Shown here piece by piece: positions 53,301 through 61,379 of a DNA stretch of 64,000 nt. Below the pieces are notes generated by a model. The model searched no databases and was not told the DNA's origin. It saw only the letters and a list, made by a program, of their open reading frames with translations. The DNA comes from Corbicula japonica (Eukaryota; Mollusca; Bivalvia; Venerida; Cyrenidae): the NCBI GenBank assembly GCA_038501625.1, contig JAZAYU010000019.1, forward strand, positions 6,662,285 to 6,726,284, given 5' to 3'. The position numbers and the translations under genes are program-made. The first letter of the stretch is position 1, and every line of letters starts with the position of its first letter.

Positions 53301-53843
53301 TTCAATTAATTTGATTATTTCTTACCAAGAAAAAAAACAAAACAGTTAAGTTGTAGCCATGGAATAAATGTTTGAAGTGGAAAGTAGTCAACGGTGTAGG
53401 CTGAATATTTTACAAGTTGGCGGCAAAAGAAATGTCCTGCATTTTGTTATTGTTAAGAGGGATGCATATAGAGTTGCACTTGTCCATCCATACGTACGTC
53501 TGTACATCCCCAAATCTTGGGGCATCCATCAACTCCTTAACTATAAGGTGGATTTCTTTCAAACTTGCACAGATGATCAAGCAGGATGTGTAGATGATCA
53601 TAAAGAAAGGAATTTTTCCTGCGACCATTTTTACCAGAGTTATGGCCCTTTGTATTTACAAATTTTGTTGCAGAAGTGGGGGCATCAGTGTCCAAGGACA
53701 CATTCTAGTTTAGAATTCTGTTTGTTGTTTCAGATGGTAATAAAGAAGTAGAAGAAGAATACGAGTCTAAACCACAGCGACGTAATGCACTGGATTTTGA
53801 TGAACTCCTGAGAATGGCTAAAGCGGGACTGAAGAAATCCTGA
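35302..53843 (+). CDS. PPARGC1: PGC-1 family transcriptional coactivator
   Basis: Eleven coding exons: 35302-35364, 36330-36501, 37535-37657, 38344-39451, 42478-42840, 43551-43607, 48856-48955, 50996-51117, 52030-52088, 52743-52829, 53734-53843; 787 codons in continuous phase, all introns GT-AG. PGC-1 proteins are nuclear coactivators of mitochondrial and metabolic genes. Evidence: acidic N-terminus (about 1-120) ending exon 2 with VEGLLEQFEE; DHDY at 247-250, the HCF-binding tetrapeptide type; RS domain (about 422-630); basic KERRIVYVGGL (RNP2, about 663-673); NYGFVTFTYTCDAFAAIE (RNP1, about 705-722), very like vertebrate PGC-1; FGGRRQF...YADLD; and C-terminal NALDFDELLRMAKAGLKKS. I see no canonical LXXLL box; VEGLL is closest. 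Invertebrates usually have one member, so alpha, beta or PRC cannot be assigned. A 7-nt UTR piece separates the ATG from the acceptor at 35294. Confidence 0.93.
35386..35769. mobile_element. Family A MITE split by a family C foldback
   Basis: TTAACTCCATATATATT to TATGGAGTATATTGTTAA with TTAA on both sides. The right stem is cut by the foldback at 35561-35706. In intron 1 of the PGC-1 gene. Confidence 0.75.
35561..35706. repeat. Family C foldback inside family A
   Basis: GGTTATAAACTGAGTTTGGA to GCTCAGTTTTATAACC, arms about 70 bp meeting at GCGACTGGTCGCC. Confidence 0.85.
36170..36242. repeat. Family A MITE, right end only
   Basis: CTGATCCAGATCTGCATAGG to ATATGGAAAGGGTTAA. Confidence 0.6.
36330..36501 (+). 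CDS. PPARGC1: PGC-1 gene, coding exon 2
   Basis: Acceptor TGTCTCAG|GACC, donor GAAGAAG|gtaaga. Acidic and hydrophobic, with EPVLPRSYSEPVL and VEGLLEQFEE; probable transactivation region. Confidence 0.85.
36540..37430. other. PGC-1 intron 2, no gene; possible small element at 37068-37415
   Basis: CAGGGCTTTTTCAG near 37069 and CTGAAAAAGCCCTG near 37402 are inverted ends of a possible hAT-type MITE; no clean 8-bp duplication was seen. Confidence 0.4.
37535..37657 (+). CDS. PPARGC1: PGC-1 gene, coding exon 3
   Basis: Acceptor TTATTTTAG|CGTCAC, donor AGAAATG|gtaagt, phase 1 at both ends. Codes for ASQNMEERKDQETVV through DMEERLAPKKDRN; charged. Confidence 0.85.
37680..37985. repeat. Family C foldback followed by decayed family A copy
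   Basis: 37680-37790 carries CCAGTCTCAAATCTCAAGC and its complement. 37805-37985 carries TAGTGTAGATACAGATCAGCC and AGTGTAGATCCTGATCAGAC. Confidence 0.6.
38344..39451 (+). CDS. PPARGC1: PGC-1 gene, coding exon 4 (DHDY motif, start of RS domain)
   Basis: Acceptor AATTTTCAG|ATAAT, donor TGAGAG|gtactt. Holds a basic GRGRG block, the DHDY motif at 38724-38735 (context SFEHILDHDYSKN), serine-rich linker with SPIRD and SREDL, and from about 39250 an RS domain (RSRSRSSSCSRSRSKS). Confidence 0.92.
39580..39650. repeat. Family A MITE, left end only
   Basis: TTAACCCTTTACTCTATGGA to GATCCAGATCAGCCAGCAC, then unrelated sequence. Confidence 0.7.
39750..39990. mobile_element. Family A MITE, well preserved (opposite orientation)
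   Basis: TTAACCCTTTCCTGGATATA to CTGTACAGGAAAGGGTTAA, TTAA on both sides. First stem ACCAGTGTAGATCC type, second AGTTTAGATCC type. Confidence 0.9.
40531..42441 (+). mobile_element. Pearl/HINE-like element 3 with about 145-bp core repeats
   Basis: Starts TTTTTAGCTCGACTATTCGA and a GTCGGCGTCGGCGTCGGCG stretch; ends GAATAGTCGAGCACG...CTGACAGCTCTTGTT, so GCTCGACTATTCGAA recurs inverted at both ends. Between them, diverged units and then about eight 143-146-bp units (41130-42290). Lies in intron 4 of the PGC-1 gene, ending 36 bp before exon 5. Confidence 0.7.
41130..42290. repeat. Tandem core repeats of the intron 4 element
   Basis: CCAAGGTCAAGGTCACTGTT, ACTAAAAATAGAATT, GAATGGAGGGATTTCAAAAT and AACTTGGCACAAATGTTCAC in order, about 145 bp per unit, about eight units. 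Most units contain TCAAGGTCA. Confidence 0.85.
42478..42840 (+). CDS. PPARGC1: PGC-1 gene, coding exon 5 (RS domain)
   Basis: Acceptor TTAATTTTCAG|TGCT, donor GTCAAAG|gtaggt. Almost wholly RS-type: SRSMSRSPSRSVSRSASRSL, then a basic stretch. Many Arg-Ser pairs are written AGG TCA. Confidence 0.9.
43147..43263 (+). repeat. G-rich minisatellite, about 20-23-bp unit
   Basis: GGGGGTGAGAAGGTGTCT repeated about five times, in PGC-1 intron 5. Confidence 0.85.
43551..43607 (+). CDS. PPARGC1: PGC-1 gene, coding exon 6 (RS domain)
   Basis: Acceptor GTGCTTTTAG|GTCA, donor GGAGCAG|gtgaga. 57 nt, SGSYSSSRSRSRGYRSRS; phase-neutral (length divisible by 3), so it could be skipped without a frameshift. Confidence 0.85.
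43861..44035. repeat. Repeat R, copy 1 (others 45332-45520, 46637-46710, 47974-48050)
   Basis: GGCTTTCCTACGA, TTCTTTGAAGTTACCTA and GAAAGCC recur four times in PGC-1 intron 6; copies 1 and 2 stay similar for about 170 bp to AAGCTCTCTAGAAAGAT. Confidence 0.75.
44123..44268. repeat. Family C foldback
   Basis: CCAAGGTTATAAAACTGAG to CTCAGTTTTATAACCTTAGG. Confidence 0.85.
44284..44703 (+). mobile_element. Family D element, copy 1 (hairpin plus CRE)
   Basis: A hairpin of about 157 bp (44286-44441; AGTATCTTGCATGAG against CTCATGCAAGATACT, AAAAATCTGTCACCGAGG against CGAGGTGACAGATTTTT), then an AT-rich part with TGACGTCA (44544-44551), a perfect 22-bp palindrome around CCCTAGGG (44615-44637) and a TGTATGCAAGAAAAG end. 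Confidence 0.75.
44695..44855. repeat. Family A MITE, decayed
   Basis: CAGTTTAGATCCAGATCAAC, ATCTGATCTTGATCTAAG and GTAGATCCTGATCAGGAG. Confidence 0.55.
44861..45106. repeat. Family C foldbacks, one full and one partial
   Basis: 44861-45002: CCCAAGGTTATAAAACTGAG to CTCAGTTTTATAACCTTGGG, 71-bp arms with about two mismatches, the best hairpin of the family. 45006-45106: second copy lacking most of the inner left arm. Confidence 0.9.
45332..45520. repeat. Repeat R, copy 2
   Basis: GGCTTTCCTACGACTTCACT to AAGCTCTCTAGAAAGAT; includes a CATCAT/CGTCAT microsatellite (about 45468-45502). Confidence 0.75.
45783..46056. mobile_element. Family A MITE split by a family B MITE
   Basis: TTAACCCTTTCCTCCATATA, then the insert at 45805-45985, then CACATTTTTACGCATGTGCA. 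Joining the parts restores CCATATATACACATTT, with TA duplicated. The right half is decayed. Confidence 0.8.
45805..45985. mobile_element. Family B MITE, copy 4, inside family A
   Basis: 181 bp, CCGTCATTGTTTGAATATAA to TTATATTCAAACAATAACAG; TA at 45803-45804 and 45986-45987. Confidence 0.85.
46143..46556 (+). mobile_element. Family D element, copy 2
   Basis: Same layout as copy 1. TGACGTCA at 46410-46417 and 46454-46461; TTTTCCCTAGGGAAAA palindrome present. Confidence 0.75.
46560..46710. repeat. Family A right-end fragment, then repeat R copy 3
   Basis: CCAGGTCTACACTGGCAGC at 46561-46612; GGCTTTCCTACGATTTCACT from 46639. Confidence 0.6.
46711..47652. other. PGC-1 intron 6, no gene
   Basis: AT-rich. 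A direct duplication GGGGTTACATTCACAAAGGC occurs at about 46988 and 47025. Nothing else recognised. Confidence 0.4.
47653..47894. mobile_element. Family A MITE, well preserved
   Basis: TTAACCCTTTCCTGGATATG to TACAGGAAAGGGTTAA, TTAA on both sides; both stems nearly perfect. Confidence 0.92.
47974..48050. repeat. Repeat R, copy 4
   Basis: GGCTTTTCTACGACTTGACT to ACCTATAAAGCCTATAGGAA. Confidence 0.6.
48243..48651 (-). mobile_element. Family D element, copy 3 (inverted)
   Basis: Minus-strand order: hairpin at 48495-48651, then TGACGTCA at 48333-48340, and TCTTGCATAC at the far end. Confidence 0.7.
48712..48772. repeat. Family C foldback, outer parts only
   Basis: CCCAAGATCATAATAACTAA, CCAGTCTCAAA, then AGTTATATGAATCTTG. 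Confidence 0.5.
48856..48955 (+). CDS. PPARGC1: PGC-1 gene, coding exon 7 (basic helix before RRM)
   Basis: Acceptor TTACTCCAG|GAGTG, donor CAGATG|gtaagt. Codes for ALERRREERRKLREEEKEQQ, the charged helix that precedes the RRM in PGC-1 proteins. Confidence 0.9.
48991..50956 (+). mobile_element. Pearl/HINE-like element 4, interrupted by a pogo-like MITE
   Basis: TTTTTATGCCTCCACTCTGA and GGGGGGCATATAGG at the left, two diverged units with AGTTGTGCACNTGGGGTTTT, the insertion at 49508-50321, and GTCTTGAGGACACAGTCTAG at the right. In PGC-1 intron 7. Confidence 0.5.
49508..50321. mobile_element. pogo/Tigger-like non-autonomous element, 814 bp
   Basis: CAGTAGGGCTCCGCTATATC at the left; GATATATAGCGGAGCTCCACTG at the right. 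TA on both sides. CAGT ends with TA duplication fit pogo/Tigger. No transposase reading frame. Confidence 0.7.
50996..51117 (+). CDS. PPARGC1: PGC-1 gene, coding exon 8 (RRM, RNP2)
   Basis: Acceptor GCAATTTCAG|AAAG, donor CACGG|gtaagt. KERRIVYVGGLPRNYTKRKL (beta 1 and helix 1) then FSRFGPIEAVQLHFREH (beta 2). Confidence 0.95.
51334..51565. mobile_element. Family A MITE
   Basis: TTTACCCTTTCCTCCATAGA (one TSD base changed) to GAAGGAAAGGGTTAA. Confidence 0.88.
51728..51976. mobile_element. Family A MITE
   Basis: TTAATCCTTTCCTCCATATA to TTGAGGAAAGGATTAA. Both ends carry the same C-to-T/G-to-A change, so the TIRs changed together. The first stem is intact, the second partly replaced. Confidence 0.88.
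52030..52088 (+). CDS. PPARGC1: PGC-1 gene, coding exon 9 (RRM, RNP1)
   Basis: Acceptor TTTTTGCAG|GGAC, donor ATTGAAA|gtatgt. DNYGFVTFTYTCDAFAAIE is the most diagnostic segment for the family. Confidence 0.95.
52132..52368. mobile_element. Family A MITE
   Basis: CCCTTTCCTCCATATATACG to ATGAAGGAAAGGGTTAG; 43 bp after PGC-1 exon 9. Confidence 0.85.
52534..52596. repeat. Family C foldback, right half
   Basis: AGCCAATCAGATGCTTGAGA to TTTTATGATCTTGGGCCC. Confidence 0.65.
52743..52829 (+). CDS. PPARGC1: PGC-1 gene, coding exon 10 (end of RRM)
   Basis: Acceptor TACATTTCAG|AGGG, donor GACCTAG|gtaaga. DFDLCFGGRRQFCDVEYADL; CGRKQF is the vertebrate equivalent of GGRRQF. Confidence 0.95.
   Translation, partial: RAIRYRPLKTLTCASEEDDSSVMWNMLT
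52868..53080. mobile_element. Family A MITE, first stem shortened
   Basis: TTAACCCTTTCCTCCATATA to TATGGAGGAAAGGGTTAG; starts 38 bp after PGC-1 exon 10. A very decayed copy may follow at 53223-53340. Confidence 0.85.
53445..53711 (+). repeat. Pearl/HINE-like fragment
   Basis: AGAGGGATGCATATAG, CAGAGTTATGGCCCTTTG and GTCCAAGGACACATTCTAG, shared with 50600-50956. Ends 22 bp before the last PGC-1 exon. Confidence 0.5.
53734..53843 (+). CDS. PPARGC1: PGC-1 gene, last coding exon
   Basis: Acceptor TTGTTTCAG|ATGG; stop TGA at 53841-53843. NALDFDELLRMAKAGLKKS matches the C-terminal tail of vertebrate PGC-1 (LDFDSLL...). The 3' untranslated region follows; its poly(A) site was not determined. Confidence 0.95.
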
Positions 53844-54204
53844 CAACAATTTGAAACTAGGGACATATGATTACCTTTAGATTGCTTTCTAAGGGTATTT
53901 TTGGGACTTTACCCAATGACGGAATCAATATGTAAATTCCATTTGCATTGCTCAGATGATTGATGAATTAGTTCACAGGAGCAGATGCAAGATTTCCAGA
54001 AAGGGGGTTCTTGTTGGGTAGTTAAATGATGTTAATTTCCAACATTCTGCCAAAAAATCACCATGAAATTTCAATATTGCTGCCCAAAACGGGGTTTCAA
54101 CAACCCCACTGAACCCCCTCTGGATCTGCCCCCGAGTTCTTCACCTGCTATTGACTATGTAGCTAGACTGGTCTAAATGCAAGGAAATAGTTAAGAGAAT
54201 GAAG

Positions 54205-54330
54205 GAGAAAGATCATAGACCAGTCTACAAACTCTTACCTGTGATTGGTCCATTTGGCTGACTGTGATCACTTTACACCAATAAGCTTGCTTCAGACATA
54301 GGTTTATATTCTTGGTTCCAGATTCACATC
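54205..54330. repeat. Family C foldback, decayed
   Basis: AAAGATCATAGACCAGTCTA and TTTATATTCTTGGTTCC with a degraded centre. Confidence 0.4.
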
Positions 54331-54444
54331 TTGCAATTCTGACCATTGACCTTCATTTTTGAAGGGATATTTTGTAACCCTACAGTTGATTTGCTGTTCT
54401 TCAGTATTAGAGGAGATTAAAACTCATTTGCTTAAGAGAATAAT

Positions 54445-54877
54445 TTAACCCATTTCTTCATTATATGAGGGCTGTTCAATAAATACGCGGAAAGGTGCTG
54501 CCATATTTTTAATATTCACGGGAAATTGACGTTCTCTTTACATTTTGTAAATAAACATATAATAAACATGTACACAAAAGTGGGCCGGTAATCGCTACAT
54601 GTGGTTACCATAACGACCGTTTGTTAACATATGATTCATGCCAGAACGGCAATATTTGCTGTATATTTTCAAAATATGTTTGTCTCTATTACTGTATAAG
54701 TTTTATTCAGCTAACTTGGAAAATAAGGAAATAGCGACACTTTTCCACGTATTTATTGAACAGCCCTCGTATAAGCATTTTAATGCATGAGCATCCAGTG
54801 TCGATTCAGATTAGATGGTCTGGATCTACACTGTTCACACAGGCAACAAAATGTGTATATATGGTGTAATGGATTAA
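54445..54877. mobile_element. Family A MITE split by a mariner-like MITE
   Basis: TTAACCCATTTCTTCATTA then the insert, then TATAAGCATTTTAATGCATG to GTGTAATGGATTAA. Confidence 0.7.
54466..54769. mobile_element. mariner-like MITE, 304 bp
   Basis: Inverted ends TGAGGGCTGTTCAATAAATA and TATTTATTGAACAGCCCTCG; TA at 54464-54465 and 54770-54771. The AGGGCTGTTCAATAAAT type of end resembles animal mariners. Non-coding. Confidence 0.8.
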
Positions 54878-55060
54878 GTAAATGTTGAATTTTCAGCTGT
54901 ATTGTTATATGGATGAAATTAAATGAAATTGTTGATCTTTGGAGATTTTACAACATAATTCAAATACTGTATTCAGTCATATACTTCATGAAAAATGAAG
55001 ATAATATTCCTTCATTCTAGAGACACAGGTTTGTAAAGACAAGTTTAGTTGCATTTTGTA

Positions 55061-55289
55061 TTAACCCTTTCCTGGATATATACGCCTTTTTACGCATGTG
55101 CGACCAGTGTAGATCCAGATCAGCCGGCACATCCGTGCCGTCTGATCAGGATCTGCACTGGTCGCATTTTGGTCAGGAATAACCTAATGAATCAAAAAGC
55201 GAACAGTTTAGATCCTGATCACGGATGTGCCGGCTGATCTGGATCTAAACTGTTCGCCCTAGCGGTGTGTCTGTACAGGAAAGGGTTAA
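55061..55289. mobile_element. Family A MITE, well preserved
   Basis: TTAACCCTTTCCTGGATATA to TACAGGAAAGGGTTAA, TTAA on both sides. Confidence 0.92.
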
Positions 55290-55455
55290 ACTGGACATAA
55301 GCGATTACATTAGCAAATTGTTCATAATGTATTATAGTGGTGATTTTGTTGATAAAGGAAGTGAAGAACATAATAGTATATAGTCATTTTATTATACTGC
55401 ACAGATTCTGCTTGGAACCATGTTATACAGTCATGGTAGTTATTGTTGATGAAAA

Positions 55456-55695
55456 TTAACCCTTCACTTCATGGATACGCCTATTATCACATGGACAACC
55501 AGTGTAGAACATTATATTTGAGCATACCCATGCCGTCTGATCTGGGGCTTCACTGTTTGCTTCTTGGTCAGAAATAATCTAATGAATAAAAGTGACCAGT
55601 GTAGATCAAGATCAGACAGGACATGTGCTAGAAGAATTGGATCTACACTGGTCACTGATGGGATAAAAGCCATAACTGATGGAGAAAAGGTTTAA
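55456..55695. mobile_element. Family A MITE, diverged
   Basis: TTAACCCTTCACTTCATGGA to GATGGAGAAAAGGTTTAA. Confidence 0.75.
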
Positions 55696-56107
55696 GTTGC
55701 TTATGCCAGAGAAAATAAATTATTAGATTCTCATCCGGATTTTGGGAAAAAAAGTTGTCTAAAATTCGTTCTGTACGGAACAGAATATGTTTCGATTTTT
55801 TTACCAATAAATTTTTTTGGGCGGGTGGTTTTGGACAGGGTCGGGCGGGGATGAGAATCTAAAATATTTTGTTCTCTGGCCTTATGTTCAGTCTGGTGTG
55901 ATTTTATTTTTGCAGTGACCTATTGGATAAAAAGCTAAGGGGTGAAGTTGTTTAATTTTCTCGGTGCTTTTTTGTAATTTTTCCAAGTTCTACATGTTTT
56001 ATAAACATTATCGTGTTAACTTACCTCTCTGTAAATAAGTTTATTTCATGTTCTAAATGAATTTAAATGTGCAACTTTGACCATGTTTTACATTCAATTT
56101 CTATCAT

Positions 56108-56635
56108 TACCAAGTTCAGCTGGCACATCTTCGTCGCATTTTAGTCAGAGATAACCTAACAAATTAAAAAGCAAACGGATGTGCCATCTGATCTGGGTCT
56201 AAACTGTTGGCCCTTGCAATTCAGGTGGTCCTATGGAGGAAAGGGTTAAACTTCCAAGCATGTACTAAAATATAATCACAAACCAAATGAAATTGTCACC
56301 TTAGTTCAAAAATGAAATATCTTCTTCATACTTCAATGGTACTTACATCATTTTTGCACTAAACTTCCTGATGCAATGAAAATGATTTTCTGGCGAAGTA
56401 TATTCTATTATGTGTTTGTTGCATTCATGGAAGTATTGATTCCGTATTAACCCATTCCTTCATAGAATCCGTGCCGTCTGATCAGGATCTTAACTGTTCT
56501 TTTTTTGATTTGTTTGGTTATTTCTGACCAAAATGCGACCAGTGCAGATCCTGATAAGACGGCACGGATGTGCTGGCTGATCTAGATCTACACTGGTCGC
56601 ACATGTGTAAAAATGTGTATGGAAGAAAGGGTTAA
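56108..56635. repeat. Two further family A MITEs
   Basis: 56108-56250 has lost most of its left half. 56447-56635 (TTAACCCATTCCTTCATAGA to GAAGAAAGGGTTAA) has lost the first arm of its first stem. Confidence 0.75.
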
Positions 56636-56639
56636 TTTG

Positions 56640-58228
56640 CATCACTCATGGTATGAAAACATGAAGATTTCAAAGTGTGAGGGCTGCAATTACTAGTATT
56701 TTTAGGTGCTAATATTTAATGTGGGTACAACACTAATAGTGCATGACAAAAATACTAGTGATAGTTTTCATTTATAATAAGATTTTTTAGTTGATGTAAT
56801 TTTGAAAGTTTTTTTCCTTTTTCTTGATTGTATATACATAATTTTGCTGTTATGTTTTTTGAAGTCCTTTGTATTTTTCATTTGTTATTGCCTTATTCAT
56901 ATGTGATTGTTCATGAGTGTGCACTCCAGTAAAAATTCTAGGGACTTTTGTTATAAAAATTCTACTGCTGTCTCCCTTATTGTATTGTGCTAAGCTTGTA
57001 TAAGGCCAAATGCAGGGTTTCCAAAAGGGTGGGGCTACAAAATTGGTTGTATCTAGGAAACATGAGCAAAACTATGTAGTTAATATTGCTATCTCCCTAC
57101 ATATAAAAACAAGATATTTGTTTGAAAAAGAATAACTACTCTATGGGAAAACAAGGTCGTAGTTTTCTGATTTCACAACATTATGAATTTTCGTGCACAC
57201 CGTTTGCATGACTCAGTCTCTTGTCAAACTTGGTCAAGAACTGGAGACTGATGTAAGTTGATTCAAAAGTTTAATTTAACAAAGAAAGTCTTGCCCCTGC
57301 CAACTGTTATCAATGTTTATATTTCCTTGAAACAAGACAACCTTTAAAATGATGTTCACCATGCAAACGGTGCACATGATAAAGTCGCAATCTTGTTAAA
57401 TCTAAAACTACCCCTGTTTTGTCTTTAATGATACGTAGTTTCCAAACTGGGTCAGTTTGGATTGGGTATGAACATGAATTCGTGAAATTTTGTCATGTTC
57501 ATTGAAACCATGGGATGTTATTTCTTGAAACCCAAAGTAATTGTTACCTTATTATATGAATGAATTAGAATGAATGGTTAAGGCAGTGACTGCGAACACT
57601 AATTCCTGTGTGATTTAAATGTGTCAACTTGGGATACAAGAACTTAGAAAACCTTATTTAGCTGCTGATGAGACAATTTGTGACTTTCCTGATTTTTGGC
57701 TAAAATCTGAAAATAATCGCCTCTTGTAAAAGGAAATATGTGGTCCACTGTATCTGTGAAGCTGGTATTTATTCTGTTTGCAATGTATTCGAATGCAAGA
57801 ATAATGCACTATAGTTTGAATCATGCTCATATTTATACACACAAATGAAATTACCCTTGAATTGGGATACAGAGTAAATAAAAAAAGGAAATGATATGTT
57901 GTTGTTTTTCACTGTGCAAAAGCACTTGAAATAACCACTTAGCGGGTATTGGTCCATACTTGGGCACATGGCACCAATACTTTTTCGGCCTAATGTCAAA
58001 ACCTCGTGTCTGCCAAATTTTCAGAAAATCTGATTTTGGAAACACAGGAATATACAGAAAAACCAGCGCGATATCTGTCAAAATCTCGCACCTATGCCAA
58101 TAGGAAAGGTTCGAGATAGTCGTGTGTTTACATCATATTCTGATTGGTGGATATATCATTAGTTAAAATGCCTCCTATTTTACAATGAGGGGTTTTGATA
58201 TTAGGCTGACAAATTACATTTTTTTTTA
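56640..58228. other. Intergenic, no gene recognised
   Basis: AT-rich, with no long reading frame of protein-like composition and no repeat I can name. Confidence 0.4.
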
Positions 58229-58435
58229 TCTCTGATATTTTTATGCCAGTTTGAAAAAAAAAAACGGAAGATATGGGCACACCTGTGGTGAGTGGCTGGT
58301 AGTATCTACAAAAGTTGCTTGAGTAATACTTGAGAAGTCTTTTCTAAACTTGGTCAGAATATTTATGATCATAATATCTACGCCAAGTATGATAACCTGC
58401 CAGATTGCTCAATGGAATTGTGGCCCTTTAGTGAT

Positions 58436-59505
58436 TTTTATATGCCCGTTTGAAAAACGGGACATATTATGGGAACACCTGCGGTGGGCGGCGTCCACAG
58501 GGTTTCCGCTCTCATAGTCAGAGTTTTCATCTGGTCTTTATCAAACTTGGTGAATATGTTGGTGGGCATAATATCTCGACCAAGTTCTATAACCAGCCAA
58601 ATCCCCCCCAGGCACTCCTGAATTATGGCCCTTGAATTGTCCAAAATTACTGTTTCCGCTCTCTAAGTCATTTCATCCGGTCTTTATCAAACTTGGTGAA
58701 TATGTTGGTGGGCATAATATCTCGACCAAGTTCTATAACCAGCCAAATCCCCCCAGGCAATCCTGAATTGTGGCCCTTGAATTGTCCAAAATTACTGTTT
58801 CCGCTCTCTAAGTCAAAGAGTTTTCATCCGGTCTTTATCAAACTTGGTGAATATGTTGGTGGGCATAATATCTCGTCCAAGTTCTATAACCAGCCAAATC
58901 CCCCCAGGCACTCCTGAATTATGGCCCTTGAATTGTCCAAAATTACTGTTTCCGCTCTCTAAGTCAAAGAGTTTTTGTCCTGTCTTTATCAAACTTGGTG
59001 AATATGTTGGTGGGCATAATATCTCGACCAAGTTCTATAACCAGCCAAATCCCCCCATGCACTCCTGAATTATGGCCCTTGAATTGTCCAAAATAAGGGT
59101 TTCCGCTCACTAAGTCAGAGTTTTCATCCGGTCTTTATCAAACTTGGTGAATATGTTGGTGGGCATAATATCTCGGCCAAGTTCTATAACCAGCCAAATC
59201 CCCCCAGGCACTCCTGAATTGTGGCCCTTGAATTGTCCAAAATTACTGTTTCCGCTCACGAAGTCAAAAAGTTTTCATCCGGTCTTTATCAAACTTGATG
59301 AATATGTTGGTGGGCATAACATCTCGACCAAGTTCTATAACCTGCCAAATCCCCCCAGGCACTCCTGAATTATGGCCCTTGAATTGTCCAAAAACTGAAT
59401 TAGCAGTAATGCTCTCCAAGTCGAATAATTTTCATCAGATCGTTAGGCAACTTTGATGATCAGTATTTTGACGGGCGTATTTTGTGTCAGTTTGGCACTC
59501 TTGTT
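58436..59505 (+). mobile_element. Pearl/HINE-like element 5 with 150-bp core
   Basis: Starts with the hairpin GCCCGTTTGAAAAACGGGAC, then about six units of 150-151 bp (TTTCCGCTCTCTAAGTCA, CTTTATCAAACTTGGTGAAT, CCAGCCAAATCCCCCCAGGC, TATGGCCCTTGAATTGTCC), ending GACGGGCGTATTTTG...GGCACTCTTGTTTG. Units are close in sequence, so the array is young. A truncated relative starts at about 58240. Confidence 0.75.
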
Positions 59506-59689
59506 TGACCTGATTTCCATACATGGTCACAATGTTACAGTTGTATTATCAACACGACAAATAATCGACCTATTGCAGATTCTGTTTGGAAATCAATATG
59601 GGTGTTTGCCTTTGCTTTACAATTCTATTAGCTTCTTATGTTTTTGTGCTTTTGCGTGCAACATTGTTGAGTTGATGGATGACCCCAAA

Positions 59690-60560
59690 TGATTTTTAGT
59701 TCAAAATGTCAAGGTAAAGTCCATTTAGAAATTGGTTTCAATCAATAACTGAATAGCAGTTTGACCTCGGTCAATAAACTGTGTGTAGAGATTGCTCCTG
59801 CTCAGTTAATCCCCTATTGACTTTCGGGTCAAAAGTCTCGGGTCAAAAGTCTAGGACATTTTGACCTTTAATTAAAAAATGTTCTGAAAAAATAATTAAA
59901 AATGTTTGACGCAGTCACCAAATCTGGTGTATATAATGCTCATGTTAAGTAGTTGACCCCTATAGATTTCGTGCCAGAAGGGTATAGTTCAAGGTCACTG
60001 TGTCCTTGATTTAAAAATTGGTGGAGGTCGGTATATAGTTATCATCTTGTCCGGCTGTCAACTTCGATCTGTCCCATCAATAACTGATTAACGGTTTGAT
60101 CTCAAATTCACCAAACCTGGTAAGTAGATTGGTCTTTGGGAGTAGGGAGTAGAAGCTCAAAGATTGCAGTTGCCACCAATTGAAGATCGATTTAAGATCA
60201 ATAACTGGAAAAGGGTTTGGCCAACATTCTCCAACGTGGTATATAAACTTATAATGGTTAAAGTGACCCTCTACTGGTTTTAAAGTAAAAAGGTCAAAGG
60301 TTAAGATCACAGTAACCTTAATACGAAAAACGGTTTTCAATTGATAACTGAATAATTGCCACCAATTATTGCCACCAAACTTTGTGTATAGATTGCTCAT
60401 GGTATATTAGATGACCCCTTATAATTTTTGGATCGAAAGATCAAATCATGGTGGTCTTCAATTAAAAATGTGTTCCACATCAATGACTGAAGAACGGTTT
60501 ACCCTATAATCCCCTGGGTTCAAAGGTCACTGTTACTGACTTGTATTCTGTCCCATAACT
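59690..60560. repeat. Decayed tandem repeat, as at 26580-27470
   Basis: ATTGCTCATG, CAATAACTGA, GGTTTGACCTC and GGTCAAAGGT recur with drift. At both loci it follows a younger pearl-like array. Confidence 0.5.
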
Positions 60561-61379
60561 CAAATCAAAGCGCTGAAAGCGTTGAAAGACTGTCACGCTG
60601 GTTGAATCGAACTTGCCCTGCACAGATATCATTACTTTAAACATATGAAACTATGTGTGATTTTTTCGTTAAACTTTGTGACAGTTACTATCATCAACAT
60701 TAGCAAATAATTCAGTATATTCAGGGATTTCAATAGATGCAGGTACTTGTATTTTGATGCAAGGAAATTAGGTTTTCCACTTTTTTTCACCTTAATCTTA
60801 GGTTGGGGGTCTTTTTGATGCAAGAGCGTATGATTAGTGGTTAAATTTTGCTAGAATAACGATGATCAGGCTCCGCCACAACTGAGTAGTGTCAACAATG
60901 AAATGCACAAGGCTCACGTACCTTAAGAGACTGAAACAGTTACAATCTTAATTTTTACGTCGATCGCAACAATGCATTAACAAACATATTCGCCTACTTA
61001 CTTACGGTCTCCCCAGGATTTTTGGAAGGGTTGTCGCTGGACTGTTCGTGGATTTTAGCTCGCAAAACTTTATTTTTTAACTATCATTTTATACAGTTTA
61101 TATTTGTACCAAAGTTTACTGCAACAACTGTATATAGTAAAGAGATGTTTTTTAATCTCTTTAGAGCCAAGAAAGGTACAAACTTAAAAAAACCCATAAA
61201 TAATGTGAAACAATTTGTAAACAGTATGTCAACATGTGTTTTAATTACATTAACTGATCTGATCTCATCAAGTTACAATGTCAACTATATACTCTGTATA
61301 GTTAGTTTTTCACCTTCATTGTCCAAGATATCTCACACACATCAAACTCAGTGTTTCATTACAACTGACAGGATTAGGA
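60561..61379. other. Intergenic, no gene recognised
   Basis: AT-rich. A + strand frame of 133 codons (61022-61423) overlaps the transposase remnant in antisense and has no protein features I can recognise. Confidence 0.4.

Noticed and set aside
58438..59368. Repeated frames MVNMLVGIISRPSSI and GGHNISTKFYNQPNPP
   Set aside because: Translations of the 150-bp core repeat; a 150-bp period keeps the frame.
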